A stretch of 64,000 bases of DNA from Branchinecta lynchi. Its lineage: Eukaryota > Arthropoda > Branchiopoda > Anostraca > Branchinectidae. Position 1 is the first letter of the stretch. Every line of letters begins with the position of its first letter. The translations under genes and the position numbers were made by a program. The notes under the pieces are model-generated. The model saw only the letters and a list, made by a program, of their open reading frames with translations, had not been told where the DNA came from and made no database searches. Below are positions 21,459 to 32,899 of the stretch, one piece after another. The stretch is taken from positions 19,563,689 through 19,627,688 of the forward strand of contig JAKZAP010000013.1 in the NCBI GenBank assembly GCA_023053575.1. The letters run 5' to 3'.

Positions 21459-23452
21459 ATCAACCTTCGTTCGACTTGTTGTTAGACTGAAACTGACAGC
21501 CTCACTGTCCGAAGGTGCAACAGATAACACTGAGGATATTAGCTGTTATTATTTCCAAAATGCTAATAGTGTATCAACGAACTTCACTTAATGAACTGTC
21601 ATCAAAGTATCCCAATCCGTTCCGGAGTAATCATTGCCACAAATGGACGGTTAAAATTTAAGATAGCACAAGAACGCCCCACTTGGCGTCAAAAACAGGT
21701 GAGCAGACGAATGGACAAATTAAAGATGTCATGGTAGATACGTAGTCCTGAAATAAAAGGATGAAAAAAGAGATACGAAACACAGATTAGCGCACTGGTC
21801 CAGAAATTATTACTTATGTCCGGAAATTAGTTTTCCCACAGGGGTGCCCTAGATCTTCTCATCTAACAGTGGGAGTTCATCTCGCTGCATCTACTTGAAT
21901 CTGACAAAATTAATTTATCTGTCGTCTTGAGCTGAGAAGTGAATTACAACTAAATTAGGTCAACGACGCTTCCAAACGCAGATCCGGCTGCTAAATTGAG
22001 AAACAAGAATAAACAATTTGTTTAAATTGGGTTAAAAGTGCAATTCATACTAGTTCACTTTTTCCAGAAATTAAGCTACGTTTTCACTCAGCATTTTCTT
22101 AAGTTTTGCAAAAAAAAAATCGGCCGAAGTTTGTTTCATTGCCCTAAGAATTGGAAAATAATAGAGCACATTGAAATCATTTTGTTTGTTTATGGCAAAT
22201 TTAAATAGAATTTTTGGTTTATTGTAAAGTTTTTAAGTTGGGAGGTTGGTGTGTTTGTTTTTGTTGTAAAAGGATTCGAGTCTTCTTTTTGTTTTTGATG
22301 TAGAGTTTTTTCCAGCATAGTATAGACGTGACCTATGGCGGAAGGGCACCTCTGGGCATGGGTTGTGCTCTTATGTTTTGTTTTTTGTTCGTTTTGTGTG
22401 TTTGACTCGTTTTCATGTTGCAATAATCATTTGAATGCTTTTCATTGATTTTGATTTTTAATACTTTTTGTATTGTAAAAAGTAACGGTGAAAATATTAA
22501 GGTAAATGTTAAGTTATGTACGGAATAGTAAAGCTAATAGAATTTTAATGTAAAAATGGAAAATAAGTGCCACACTTGTGTCATTGAGTGGAGGAGGAGA
22601 AAAAAAAAATTAAAAAAAATGGGCCAAAATTCAGCGCAGTGAGACCATTTCTTTATAAGTTCTCGACGAATAATTAGGGCTTCTGCTTGGGCTGCCCACG
22701 AAACTAACGTTATATAAAGATATCTTGCACTATACATTGTTTCTGCTACGAGGTTATGAGATAGTTCACTACTTTAAAACTTACTGGAAATTAGACAACG
22801 CCTTTAGACGACGTTTTTAGCCTCTTTCCACTCCCCTTGCCTTGCAGGAAAAACTTGGCAAAATTTGCATAATCAGTCTTCGGACCAATAAGTTTTTGGG
22901 AAACTATTAGGAGCTTGATCCGTGACGTAAGGACAGCAAACGAGGCGAGCGTTCAGTAGGTGTAATGATAGTAGAGGAGATAGAATAGACTTCTGAAGTC
23001 TAAAATCTTGGGGAAAAGAACGGGGATACCACTGAAGTATAATTAATTACTATCATAAGTACGACGTGTTCCTAAGGACCTTTTCCTTGTTAGTATGAAT
23101 GCAACCGAAAGCAAACTTTACAATAATTTAAACTAACTAGTAAACTAATCCCGATTTTCGAGGTATGTCCGTAGGCCCTGATAATTATAAACTAAAATCA
23201 AATCCATATCATGATTATTTTCTACCACTTTTTCCTGTATTTCCGTGTACCAAGTGCTACTGTTGTCTAAATAAAACATTTGTACTGTAAATGTTAGGAA
23301 TAGGTTACGATTATAGTGACTTTCCGATGGAAGAATACTTGTTTTCTTTTCTAACAATTTTACTCTAATTCACACGAATTTCGAAAAGGACCTCACACGG
23401 ATTGGTGTTTGCATTCCATTAGCCCAAGCCCTTATTCATATCACAATCGAAG
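21459..23452. other. Intron 1, largely unrecognised
   Basis: 22,190-22,500 is T/G-rich on this strand with low-complexity frames. 22,840-23,060 is a copy of the dispersed repeat seen in duplicate at 3.4-3.8 kb (GGCAAAATTTGCATAA ... GAGGAGATAGAATA). No gene recognised. Confidence 0.4.
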
Positions 23453-23648
23453 TTAAAGGACCTGTCTTACCTATAATACTAACGAAACCTACTTTCATTT
23501 CACTCCATATATTTCTAAACCCGGAGACCCCAATTTCGTACGGGACATTCTAACCCCTCTAACAAAACCACACTGATTTTCTCACTTGCCGGGTATCGCT
23601 ACCTTCGATGTACATCACGCTGTAGACAGTTGTCTGCGAACAGTTCTT

Positions 23649-24032
23649 GGCATCCCAAAACGTAAGTGGAGGGATACCTATGACATCGCAGAAGTTGTCC
23701 GTTTGTCCGTCGTCCGTCTGTCCGTCCATCCGTCTGTCTGCACGATAACTCTCGAAGGGAATGAGATATTTTGATGAAACTTGGTGTGAGGACTCATCGA
23801 GTCAAGAGAAAGGTCGAGTTCGTAGATGGGCCCAATAGCTGCACATTTAGGGGAGGAGGAGGGGTTTCAAACTAAGGGGCGAAAAAATATTTTTTAAAAG
23901 CTAATGAGATAGTTGATTGATAAGACAACGTGCTGAACACGAATATGAAAATCGTTTTTTCGCCGGACAAGCTAAAACCTGAAAGTTTGTTAAACATATA
24001 ATAAATTGTCCATCGAAACCTTTGATCTTGTT
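23649..24032 (+). mobile_element. Family A element, copy 4, with known empty site
   Basis: A short (384 bp) copy: GGCATCCCAAAACGTAAG at the start, the conserved GGAGGGATACCTATGAC and GTCCGTCTGTCC blocks, about one monomer, and CATCGAAACCTTTGATCTTG at the end. It interrupts the TTAA MITE exactly where the uninterrupted copy at 39,580-39,605 reads AAGTTTTTCCATCAG. That comparison fixes the family's boundaries to within a few bases and shows insertion into a T-run, without an obvious long duplication. Confidence 0.75.
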
Positions 24033-24124
24033 CCATCAGAAAAACTATTTATGTAAATTCTTTCCTTTAAGCAAAATGAAGAAAAAAAATTAACTTATGT
24101 CAACGAATCAATCGAGCTGCAGAA

Positions 24125-24400
24125 ACAGCGTGTCCAAAATATAATCTCAGTATATTCAAACAATGTTTACAACGGATATACGTCAGCTACGATTCTTCAT
24201 CTGCGATATTTCGATCATCATTCATCAGCGAGATTACAGGTTTGTTTCCTTCCCCGACGTTGACCCAGAAGATTGACAGCCTGACGAGGACTCTTGACAA
24301 GAAGGGCCGAAATGTCGCTGATGAAGAATCGTAGCTGACGTATATCCGTTGTAAACATTGTTTGAATATATGTTTCAAAGTCATCTTGGGCTCAAAGAAT
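24125..24400. repeat. Fold-back repeat with CGATATTTCGG motif
   Basis: Left arm ATTCAAACAATGTTTACAAC through GATATACGTCAGCTACGATT and CTTCATC; right arm the complement, ending TTGTAAACATTGTTTGAAT. The spacer holds CCCGACGTTGACCC and GAGGACTCTTGACAAGAAGG. Related copies: 58,830-59,035 (fold-back), 2,435-2,500 and 59,270-59,330 (partial). Non-coding. Confidence 0.75.
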
Positions 24401-24599
24401 GTTTATCTACGATAATGTAAATTGTTTCCCTGTTTCGCTACAAGTCAACGGGTCTCGGAAAAGGCTTGTAACAGCAAAAACCGTGGGTTATTTGTAGCAA
24501 TCACAGCCTAGATATAAAGTACTCAAATATTTTAAAATACTTTAAGTTGAAAAGTAACCTATGTCAACAAATATCGAGCTGCAAAAACAGCGCGTCCAA

Positions 24600-25436
24600 A
24601 ATATAATCTCAGTTCCAGTTTTCACCTTCAGTAAAAACTAACTCCTAAAAATATGACATTTACTTTAGTTACTTCACTGTAGTCTCGTTTTTCCAACCTG
24701 ACGAGAACCCTTGCCAAGAAGGGCCGAAATATCGCCGGACATAACCCATAACCCAGCTGGCTTATCCGTGTATTATTTTTAATTTGATCCGGCTGGCCTT
24801 TTCCAGTATCCACTACCTCCGTGTTTTCATTTCATCGGCAAGCAAATTAAAATGAGCAGGCAAGCCCGTAAATGAGACCTGGATCACCGTTCAAAGCATA
24901 CCCATTAATTACAGAAAAAACTCCGTAATTATCTAAACAAGGGGGATCTTGAAGACCACCCTCCTTTTAACAAGTTTCTCGAGCCATTCCTCAAACTGAC
25001 AGAAAAACCTTCGGTCAATATCCCCGGATGACCATCGGTGGTCGATAGCGCATAACATCATTAACCCGATTTTAAATTACCAAAAACTCAATACACTTGA
25101 CATGTCAATCCATTCCCAGCGTTTTTCTGAGTCAAACCACACAGAATGAATACATCTGCTGCATATACTTAATCGGGCCATTAATTGACAGTCGGCAGCA
25201 AAAAATACACATGCGTCTATTTAGTATGGCGGTCCGATCGGGGGAAAAAATTTCTGGATACTTTGGCGGACCACAGATTGCATGGTAATCCTAAAACACA
25301 CCCAATCTTATCTGCTTTTTGGACGGATTTTCTCCCATCGTTTTACTTAAAAGATGATGCATATTCAAAGCAACCATTCACAATATTTCATTCCGTTGCA
25401 TTTTTCAAACAAATAATATACTTTTCCGCGAAATGG
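24600..25436. other. Intron 1, nothing recognised
   Basis: A partial CGATATTTCGG-type phrase (CAAGAAGGGCCGAAATATCG, 24,715-24,735) is present. Otherwise AT-rich sequence without domain similarity. Confidence 0.35.
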
Positions 25437-26144
25437 AACAAGACCAGGTTTCGATGCGATCCCAAAATTCAATATTTGATCTAGACAATTGGGCCTTGTC
25501 TTTGCAGACACCTTGAACGTTTTTACTATTAAAATTTAGACACAGATTAAGGCCAAATAGCTGATCATCTGAGAAAACCAAGTTCAGATATGGCTTCAGC
25601 ATGTGTGTTTACCGATATAAGTCTATTTTGACAAAAAAGATCGAAACTTCCTGCCTTACTTCTGCCAATTTTCCGGTTTCGGTGGAATTCCGGAACTACT
25701 TGTCCAGCGAAAACAAAAGCTAATGCGAATTCAGCGTATCTCCTTACCCCTAAATCCAACAGCTAATCAACTTCAAATAAAAAATTAACTTATAACAAAT
25801 TTTCCGGTTTCAGCCGGATTTCGGGCGAACTATGTGTTCGGGTAAGAACTGATTCTGATATACGGATTCAGCATCTCTTCTTACCCTAAATCGGACATTT
25901 AATCAACTACAAATACAAGTTTTGCTTTTAGCAAATTTCCGGTTTTGGCCGGATGAGGGGAGAAAACGATTTTAACATCAGGTTCAATAAAACTTTTACT
26001 TTTAACAAACTTTCCGGTTTTGGCCGGATGTCTTCTTACTCGACTATCTCATTACCTTCGAGAGTTATCGTGCTTACAGACGGACAGACAGAAGGACAAT
26101 TTTTGCGATGTCATAGGTATACGTACTTACGTTTTGGGATCCCA
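25437..26144 (-). mobile_element. Family A element, copy 5
   Basis: Reverse orientation: AACAAGACCAGGTTTCGATG and GCGATCCC at the left, ACGTTTTGGGATCCCAAAAC at the right. Three to four monomers with CCGGTTTCAGCCGGATT and CCGGTTTTGGCCGGATG. The stretch near 26,000 has a deletion joining a monomer to the TAACTCTCGAAGG block. Confidence 0.7.
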
Positions 26145-26406
26145 AAACAGCTTCTGTTTTCTGACTTTCAAATTGCATCAAAACCACTAAGGTTCATGAT
26201 TACAACAAGTGACTACATTTGAAGTCAAAGCGACCCGACGGCGACTTTTTAGAACCAACTTGGTTCGCTTTACGAAGATTCGGCAGTAATTTGAAACAAA
26301 ACGCTGCGATTTAAATTGCTTGCGATGTGGTTTTCTTTTGCTATTTTCTCATATCATTTATACTCCGATAGGTTATCTCTATGGAGAACAAGTACCAATA
26401 AAAGAA

Positions 26407-27343
26407 ACAAGAACAAAGGTTTCGATGGGATCCCAAAAGTTCAATATTTGATCCAGACAACTGGGTCTTGTCTTCGCCACACTCCTTGAACATTTTTAGC
26501 ATTAAAATTTAGAAATAGACTAAGCCCAAAGAGCTAATCATCTGAGAAAACCAAGTTCAGATATGGATTCAGCATGTGTGTTTACCCCTATAAGTCATAT
26601 CTGTTTTGACGAAACAGATCGAAACTTCCTGCCTTACTTCTGTCAATTTTCCGGTTTCGGCGGAATTCCGGAACTACTTCTTCGGCGAAAAAATAAAGGT
26701 AAAAACAAATTCAGACGATTTTAAGTGAAAACGAAATGGGACATCTAATTACCTACAAATACAACTTTTGCTTTTAACAAATTTTCCGGCTTTGGCCGGA
26801 TTCCGGGCGAACTACTTGTCCGGGTAGAACATGATTTTAACAACAATTTTCAGCATGTTTTCTTAACTTCTTCTTCGGTGAAAAAACAAAACTAAAAACG
26901 AATTCAGCGTATCTCCTCATCCCTATATCCGACACCTAATCAACTTCAAATACAAATTTAAGTTATGACAAATTTTTCGGTTTCAGCCGGATTCCGGGCG
27001 AACTATCTATCCGGTTAAAACTGATTTTCATATATGGACTCAGCATCTTTTCTTACCCCTAAATCGAATATCAAATCAACTTCAAATAAAACATTTATTT
27101 TAACAAACTTTCCGTTTTTTGCCGGATTCCGGGTGAACTATTTGTCCGGCGAGAAAATGGTTTTCATAATCGTCTTCAGCATGTCTTCTTACCCATTAAT
27201 CGGCTTTCTCATTAGCTGTTTAAAAATATTTTGTTTGCCCACTTAATTTGAACCCCCACCCCTAAATGTAGAGCCCATCTATGAACTCGTCCTTTCCCTT
27301 GACACAAAGGATCCTCACACCAAGTTTCGCCAAAATATATACC
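26407..27343 (-). mobile_element. Family A element, copy 6, truncated
   Basis: Begins AACAAGAACAAAGG, GATGGGATCCC, and carries the 3' block and about four monomers. It reaches TTGACACAAAGGATCC and CACACCAAGTTTCGCC but lacks the terminal CGTAAG/GGGATCCC end, stopping near 27,343. Confidence 0.7.
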
Positions 27344-27417
27344 TCATTGGCTATATTTTAAATTATATAATGGATGTTACTTACTGTTGTTAAAAGCATT
27401 TCTTTTTTCCTATTTTT

Positions 27418-28236
27418 GGGATCACAAACGTAAGTGGAGGGATATCTTTGACTTCGTAAAAGTTGTCCGTCTGTCCATCTGTAGGCAGGATAACTCTCGA
27501 AGGGAATGAGACATTTTGATGAAACTTGGTGTGAGGACTCTTTGGGTCAAGGGAGAGGTAGAGCTCGTAGATGGGCTTTGTAGCTCAACATTTAGGGGTG
27601 GGAGTTCAAATTAAGGGGCGAACAAATTTTTTAACAGCTAATGAGATAGTCGTTTTGGAGTAGGAAGACATGCTGAACACAAATATGAAAACCGTTTTCT
27701 CGCCGGACAAGTAGTTCGCCCGGTATCCGGACAAAACCGGAAAGTCTGTTGTAAAAGTTTTATATACAGTTGATTAGATGTTCGATTTAGGGGTAAGAAG
27801 ACATCTCGAAGATTTATATGAAAGTCATTTTTTTGTCGGACAAGTATTTCGCCCGGAATCCGTCCGAAACTGGGAAATGTTCTACGAGTAAAAGTTTTAT
27901 CTGAAGTTGATTGGATGTTCGATTTAGGGGTAAGACGACATGCTGAATCCGCTTTTGACAATTATTTTCTACCCGGACATATAGTTCATCCGCAATCCGG
28001 CTGAAACCGGAAAATTTGATAAAAGTTAAAGTTTTATCTTAAGTGGATTATGTGTTCGGTATAGCGGTAAGGTGATACGCTGAATTCTTTTTTTAGCTTT
28101 AGTTTTTGCCAGACAAGTAATGAGCCTGGAATCAGGCAAAAAACGGAGATTTGGCAAAAGTAAGGCAAGAAGATTTGATCAACAAAGCAGATATGAAGTA
28201 TAGCCTCCGAGTAAATACACACATGCTGAATCCTTG
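27418..28236 (+). mobile_element. Family A element, copy 7, truncated
   Basis: Begins TTGGGATCACAAACGTAAGT with the GGAGGGATATC block, then about four monomers, and ends in ACACATGCTGAATCC near 28,230 without the terminal GGGATCCCATCG. Copies 6 and 7 face each other 75 bp apart, so together they form a large imperfect inverted repeat (26.4-28.2 kb). Confidence 0.7.
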
Positions 28237-28834
28237 GCCAATTTTTTTTTCCCTAAGGCGCAAAATTTAAATATTTTCTGGTCTTATGTGGATTTCCTTA
28301 TTTTAGCATATACAGGTTGATTTTTTGTTTGAACATAAACCGGCTTGATGATGAGCTGAAATTTCCACAGCTTTTTGTTAAGAAAATTCAGACCAGATCT
28401 ACTTTATATCCATTTTTTTCTGGATTCTGGATCTGTTCTGGATTCTTTGTCGGAAAGGGTCGAGTGGAAGCGCTTCCATTTTTCGGCAAAACTTGTCACT
28501 TCGTTTGGGAGTTACAGGGCCTACAGACAGACAGCCAGAATTGTGATATCGTAGGCAGTTCGTTTGGAATCCAAAAAGACTTGGATCATAAATGTTTCCA
28601 AAAACTTCGCCTGCTGCGTCTTCCATATAGTAGCCTATTCTCTATCTAGTCGAACGGCGCGCCATGTAAGTGAGGTTTTAGCTTCGAATTTGAGTCATGT
28701 TAAAAAGTAAAATTTGTTTTTAAACCAGAAAAAAAGTTCATTTAAGAAAATTTTGCCTGCAGCGTCTTTCGTATAGTCACTTTTCTATCTGCGTTATTTA
28801 GCTGGGACTTCAAACTGAAGATGTTGGGGTTCTA
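28237..28834. other. Intron 1 segment with a weak duplicate at 57.3 kb
   Basis: The 110-codon frame at 28,317-28,649 has no recognisable domain. A stretch at 28,743-28,810 (AAAATTTTGCCTGCAGCGTC ... TTTAGCTGGG) resembles 57,320-57,400, and both lie a few hundred bases before the paired repeat at 29,362 / 57,540. Confidence 0.4.
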
Positions 28835-29176
28835 CACTGTCAGAATTTTCATAACAGATAACACGAGGATGCACGGTTTCAAAAGATAATGCGTAACAGA
28901 TAACACTTCTGATGTTATCTGTTGTGTTTCAAAATGTTATGCATAATAAGTGTTACCATCAGAAAGAACCGAAAAACCGCCAAAAAGTGTCTGCTGAGTT
29001 TTCCGACATCATGACGATAGGGAATAAGGTCAGTAGGTGCTTTTTTGGCTCTTCCTAACAAAGCTTGTTATGCATAACATTTCGTGCACAACGTTTCAAA
29101 CCCAACAGAAAATCTGTTACTTTATCTGTTGAAACCACGCATCCTAGTGTTATCTGTTATGAAACTTCTGGCAGTG
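28835..29176. mobile_element. TA-flanked MITE with ~40-bp TIRs
   Basis: 342 bp. Left end CACTGTCAGAATTTTCATAA then CAGATAACAC; right end the complement (GTGTTATCTGTTATG...GGCAGTG). A TA dinucleotide flanks each side (28,833-28,834; 29,177-29,178). The interior repeats the TAACAGATAACA/TGTTATCTGTT theme several more times. A TA duplication suggests a Tc1/mariner-type mover, but no transposase is present. Confidence 0.8.
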
Positions 29177-29361
29177 TAGCCATATTAATAGCCGAGCCAC
29201 ATTAATAGTATGGGAAACTAATGAATTTTACACGATAAAAGTCGGATGAAAAAATTTCCCAGCGGCGCTCAGTTTAAATTTGTCATGGGTGCATATGTTA
29301 CCGTTACCGACGCTTCGCCCTTTCCAGAGGCAGCTTAAGATAGTAATATTCTTGAAATTCT

Positions 29362-29721
29362 TAAAGCACAATGGACACTTCGAATGCTTTACTTTGTATT
29401 AAATGCTTCACAAATAAATATTTCCTACTTCCTTTAGAAGGCGCTACGAAAATCGGCTGTTTTCTTGTTATCCCTTGTCTTTACCTCTCTGGCATTTCCG
29501 CGATCCAAATCTTAGGAGCGTGGATGTCGTGGCAGGAAATTCAAAAACTCCCAGCAATGCTTGATAGAAAAGGATATATTTGAGATGTCACCAAAGTCAA
29601 GCCGCAGATGCAGTTTACCTGATTGTTCTAGTGTTTTATCAGAAGTTCCATGGCTTAAAGTGCCTATTAAAAGTTTTTCTTTGTCGAATAGTGTTGTGAA
29701 GCTTAATTAACTTGCTTTATA
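29362..29721 (+). repeat. 360-bp dispersed repeat, inverted partner at 57,540
   Basis: Starts TAAAGCACAATGGACACTT and ends AATTAACTTGCTTTATA. Nearly the full length occurs in reverse at 57,540-57,901. This copy holds an ATG-initiated frame of 70 codons (29,371-29,583; ...YLSGISAIQILGAW...), but a copy-specific stop/frameshift pattern at 57.5 kb does not preserve it clearly. Element class unknown; no clear TIRs. Confidence 0.7.
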
Positions 29722-30548
29722 AAAAGTACCAGAATATACAATAAGCTTATAAAAAAGAACATAGCTACAAAAATCATTCAAAACAAGTAACCTATTCAAA
29801 CCTGAATCATACAAGCTGATTTATGCATACAAAAGATACAAAAGTATTATAAGAAACATCACTTTTATCTTTGTCCAAGCTAGTAAATTCAGCGTGTACT
29901 GGCCAAAAAATTACGCTTTGAAATATCACAGAGAGGAAACTGTTGAAAAAGCTGCTGATCTAGGGGGTAAGCACTGTTCCTAGGTTGTTACAGAGTGGGA
30001 CTGGGGTAGTTTGATGTGCCCATTGAACTTTAAACTTTTTCACCTGTGGTGCTTTTTTTTTGTCTATTGTTCTAATCGGTATAATTGCCGGGCATTAGCC
30101 AGTCGTATATTTTGAGGTCGCCCCCCCCCCATGCCCAAGCACTTCGAACCGCCCCTGACTGCTGGGCCGACAAGCATTAGGTACTGACACAAATCTGAGG
30201 ATAAAAGATTCTCAAAGGATACACGCCGTGCTGAGGATAAAATACCTCCGGTGACCAGGGTTGCCACATCAAAAATATTTAGAGAGTGACTTTTGGCCCA
30301 AAACAGAGAGTGAATTGGGAGTGAAATTTATGTTCATGAAATGTTCACTCTTGGTCGGCATCCCCTATGTAAAAATTACACATCTTAATTTTACTTTCAT
30401 CAGCGGAACTTGAAATAGTCACTTCTGGTCGGAATCCCTGCTGCAAAAATTACACATTTGGTAATTTTCTGAAATAGAGTGATTTTTATGTCATACGTAG
30501 GATAAGAGTGACAAACCTAAATAAATTGACAATTCAAACTATCGTGCG
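29722..30548. other. Intron 1, nothing recognised
   Basis: AT-rich sequence with a C-run near 30,121. Around 30,280-30,500 there is a loose repetition of AGAGAGTGA, GTCGGCATCCC / GTCGGAATCCC and AAAAATTACACAT, giving two ~70-bp units. Confidence 0.4.
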
Positions 30549-30743
30549 CAGGCCCGTATCCAGGAATTTACTTCCGGGGGGGGGGGGGGTGCCTTTCGGG
30601 GGGGGGGGGGGGGGGTGCCTATGGGTCGGACAAAAAGTACAAACAAGACACAAATCAGAGGGAAAAGCATATAAAAATTATTATTTTTGTATGTTTCGGG
30701 GGGAGGGGGGTTCAACCCCCTAACCCCCCTGGATACGGCCTTG
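30549..30743 (+). mobile_element. CGTATCCAGG-family MITE with 8-bp TSD
   Basis: 195 bp; ends CAGGCCCGTATCCAGG and CCTGGATACGGCCTTG. ATCGTGCG is duplicated exactly at 30,541-30,548 and 30,744-30,751. It carries two long G-runs (about 30,577-30,615) and GGGGGGAGGGGGGTTCAACC/CCCCTAACCCCCC. Frames over it on both strands (poly-Gly/poly-Pro) are shadows. Confidence 0.9.
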
Positions 30744-31025
30744 ATCGTGCGACATTTGTCAAGCCTGCCGGTGACACGTATCTGTTGCATCTTTTGTGAC
30801 GCCACTGGAGATTCTGCTGCCTACTGCTTAGGCATAAAGTTTACAGTCTGAAAGTGATTAGAAATTTATTTTCTGTATTCGAACTTCCAGAATATGCGGT
30901 GTCGAACAAATTATGGCGGAATACCATACAGTCGTGACGTAAATGGTGACGTCGTGTGATGAGGACCTAACATTGAATTTGACTGAAATGTGAACGCTTC
31001 CGGCGCCTCGCTGGTCGCTCGGCTC

Positions 31026-31056
31026 TATATATACAGACTCAAATACGTTCACCGAT
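31026..31056 (+). promoter_or_regulatory. Possible TATA promoter
   Basis: TATATATA (31,026-31,033) sits in a locally GC-rich context (CGGCGCCTCGCTGGTCGCTC just upstream). A start ~30 bp on would give a transcript beginning near 31,056 and running into family A copy 8 at 31,122. No open frame follows. It may be a relic of a disrupted promoter or chance. Confidence 0.2.
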
Positions 31057-31121
31057 AGGAATGAAGTTCAATGCTTCGTGCTCCGCAACCTCTAGTGATC
31101 CGATCAAGCTCAACGATCTTT

Positions 31122-32083
31122 GGGATCCCAAAACGTAAGTGGAGGGATACCTATGACATCGCAAAAGTTGTCCGTCCGTAAGCACGATAACTCTCGAAGG
31201 GAATGAGATATTTGATGAAACTTGGTGTGGCGGTTCTTTGGGTCAAGGGAGAGGTAGAGTTCGTAGATGGGCTCTGTAGCTGAACATTTAGGGGTGGGGG
31301 TTCAAATTAAGGGGCGAACAAATTTTCAGGTCGAGTTCGTAGATGGGCTTTGTAGCCCTATATTTAGGGGTGGGTCGATTATGGGGTAAGAAGACATGCT
31401 GAGCACGATGGTGAAAACCATTTTCTAGCCGGACAAGTAGTTCGCCCGGAATCCGGCCAAAACTGGAAAGTTTGTTAAAAGTAAAAGTTTTCTTTGAAGT
31501 TGATTGAATGTTCGATTTATATACGATGGTGAAAACCATTTTCTCGCTGGGCAAGTAGTTCGGCCCGAATCCGGCCAAAACTGGAAAATAGCTAAAAGTA
31601 CTTGTAGTTGATTAGATATCCGATTTAGGGGTAAGAAGAGATGCTGAATCCGTATATGACAATCATTTTTTACCCGGACATATAGTTCGACCGGAATCTG
31701 GCTGGAACCGGAAAATTTGTTATAAGTTAAATTTTAATTTGAAGTTGATTAGATGTTCGATATCGGGGAAAGAAGATGCACTGACTTCGTTTTTTAGCTT
31801 TCTTTTTTTTGGCGGACAAGTAGTTCCGGAATTCGGCCGAAACCGGGAAATTGGCAGAAGTAAGGCAGGAAGTTTTAGTCAAAACAGATATGACTTATAG
31901 GGGTAAACACAAACATGCTGAATCTATATCTGAACTTGGTTTTCTCAGATGATTAGCTTTTTGGATTTAATCTGTTTCTGAATTTAATAGTAAAAATGTT
32001 CAAAGAGTCTGGCGAAGACAAGACCCAATTGTCTGGATCAAATATTGATTTTTTGGGATCCCACCGAAACCTTTGGTCTTTTT
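31122..32083 (+). mobile_element. Family A element, copy 8, both ends present
   Basis: Starts GGGATCCCAAAACGTAAGTG and ends GGGATCCCACCGAAACC...TTTGGTC. After the 5' block, a second partial copy of GTAGATGGGCT(T/C)TGTAGC appears (31,260 and 31,335). About four monomers follow, then the 3' block with GAACTTGGTTTTCTCAGATG and AAGACAAGACCCAATTGTC. This is the best copy from which to derive the family's full structure. Confidence 0.8.
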
Positions 32084-32899
32084 ATCCTTGGATGGTAGGA
32101 ATCTTTTTATCCCTAGATCCCTAGACCTTCCAGAACCGGTCAGAGCGGCTGTAAGTTGGCATCATTCACGAGAAAGGTTAAATTCCATTCTTTGAAAAGG
32201 AAAGAAGTGTGATAAGAGGAAAGGGTATTTATTTAATGTTTTTTTTTTGTTTTTGTTTTTTTGGGGGGGGGGGGAGTAATGAAGGAATGATATAGCGGAT
32301 TTATGGTGGTTAGAACTGCGGCCGCAATCAGGATTCTATTGTCTTAAAAGTGGCCGTTAATGGTAAATTGTTTATTTAATTTGTATGTTTTTGATGAAAT
32401 TAAAAACAAAAAAATCTCTTTAAGGACCTCGCGGTGTCAGCTACCTGTGCGACAAAACAACCCTCATCCCGACGCGGAGAATTTGAATTTCAACAAAAGC
32501 GTGCATCTCAATGGCTAATAAAGCGAAGGTCAGGAAATGTTCAGTTTCAGATTGTAAGGTACCTTTTGAAGAAAGCCCGCAAGTTTGTGAGACCCCACAA
32601 AGATATATTTTGGGTAATCGACTACCGCTGTAGTTGCTAATCAAGCATAGAGGTACAACTTGCACATCGATTTTTGTTTGTTTGATGAACACCAATTATA
32701 GGAACAGCGGAGCAACAAAAGGGCGATTCTGGCGGTCTGAAAAAAAAAAGCTTAGGCGCCGGCTGCTCTTGCGACTTCGGCTAAAACCCGCTTCGCTCTC
32801 CAGAGCTGTTCTCGCGCTCCGCTAATTTCCGCCAGCACTTGGAAAGTGAATCCACTTCGCGAGTGGAAAGTGATTTCGGCAAGTCAGCGAGAAGTTGTA
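32084..32899. other. Intron 1, no gene recognised
   Basis: Includes a T-rich/G-run tract (32,240-32,275). A 40-codon ATG frame at 32,512-32,634 (MANKAKVRKCSVSDCK...) has a CxxxxC spacing reminiscent of zinc-binding N-termini but stops too soon to judge. 32,745-32,900 is GC-richer. Confidence 0.35.

Larger units (their letters stand above)
23453..24560 (+). mobile_element. TTAA-flanked piggyBac-like MITE, interrupted copy
   Basis: It starts TTAA-AGGACCTGTCTTAC at 23,453 and follows the copy at 39,399 through TATTTCTAAACCC, CACTTGCCG and CTGTAGACAGTTGTCTGCGA. It is then split by family A copy 4 (23,649-24,032), resumes CCATCAGAAAAAC, is split again by a fold-back segment (about 24,060-24,410), and continues with TTGTTTCCCTGTTTCGCTAC to AAGTTGAAAAGTAA. 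The terminal GGTCCTTTAA is missing, so the right end is lost. Confidence 0.65.

Noticed and set aside
28317..28649. 110-codon frame in intron 1
   Set aside because: No domain, competing minus-strand frame, and partial similarity of nearby DNA to 57.3 kb suggests repeat DNA.
30508..30805. Poly-Gly/poly-Pro frames on both strands
   Set aside because: They overlie the G-run MITE at 30,549-30,743.
32512..32634. Short frame starting MANKAKVRKCSVSDCK, thought of as a THAP or zinc-finger start
   Set aside because: Only 40 codons, and further Cys/His positions needed for such a fold are not found in any frame downstream.
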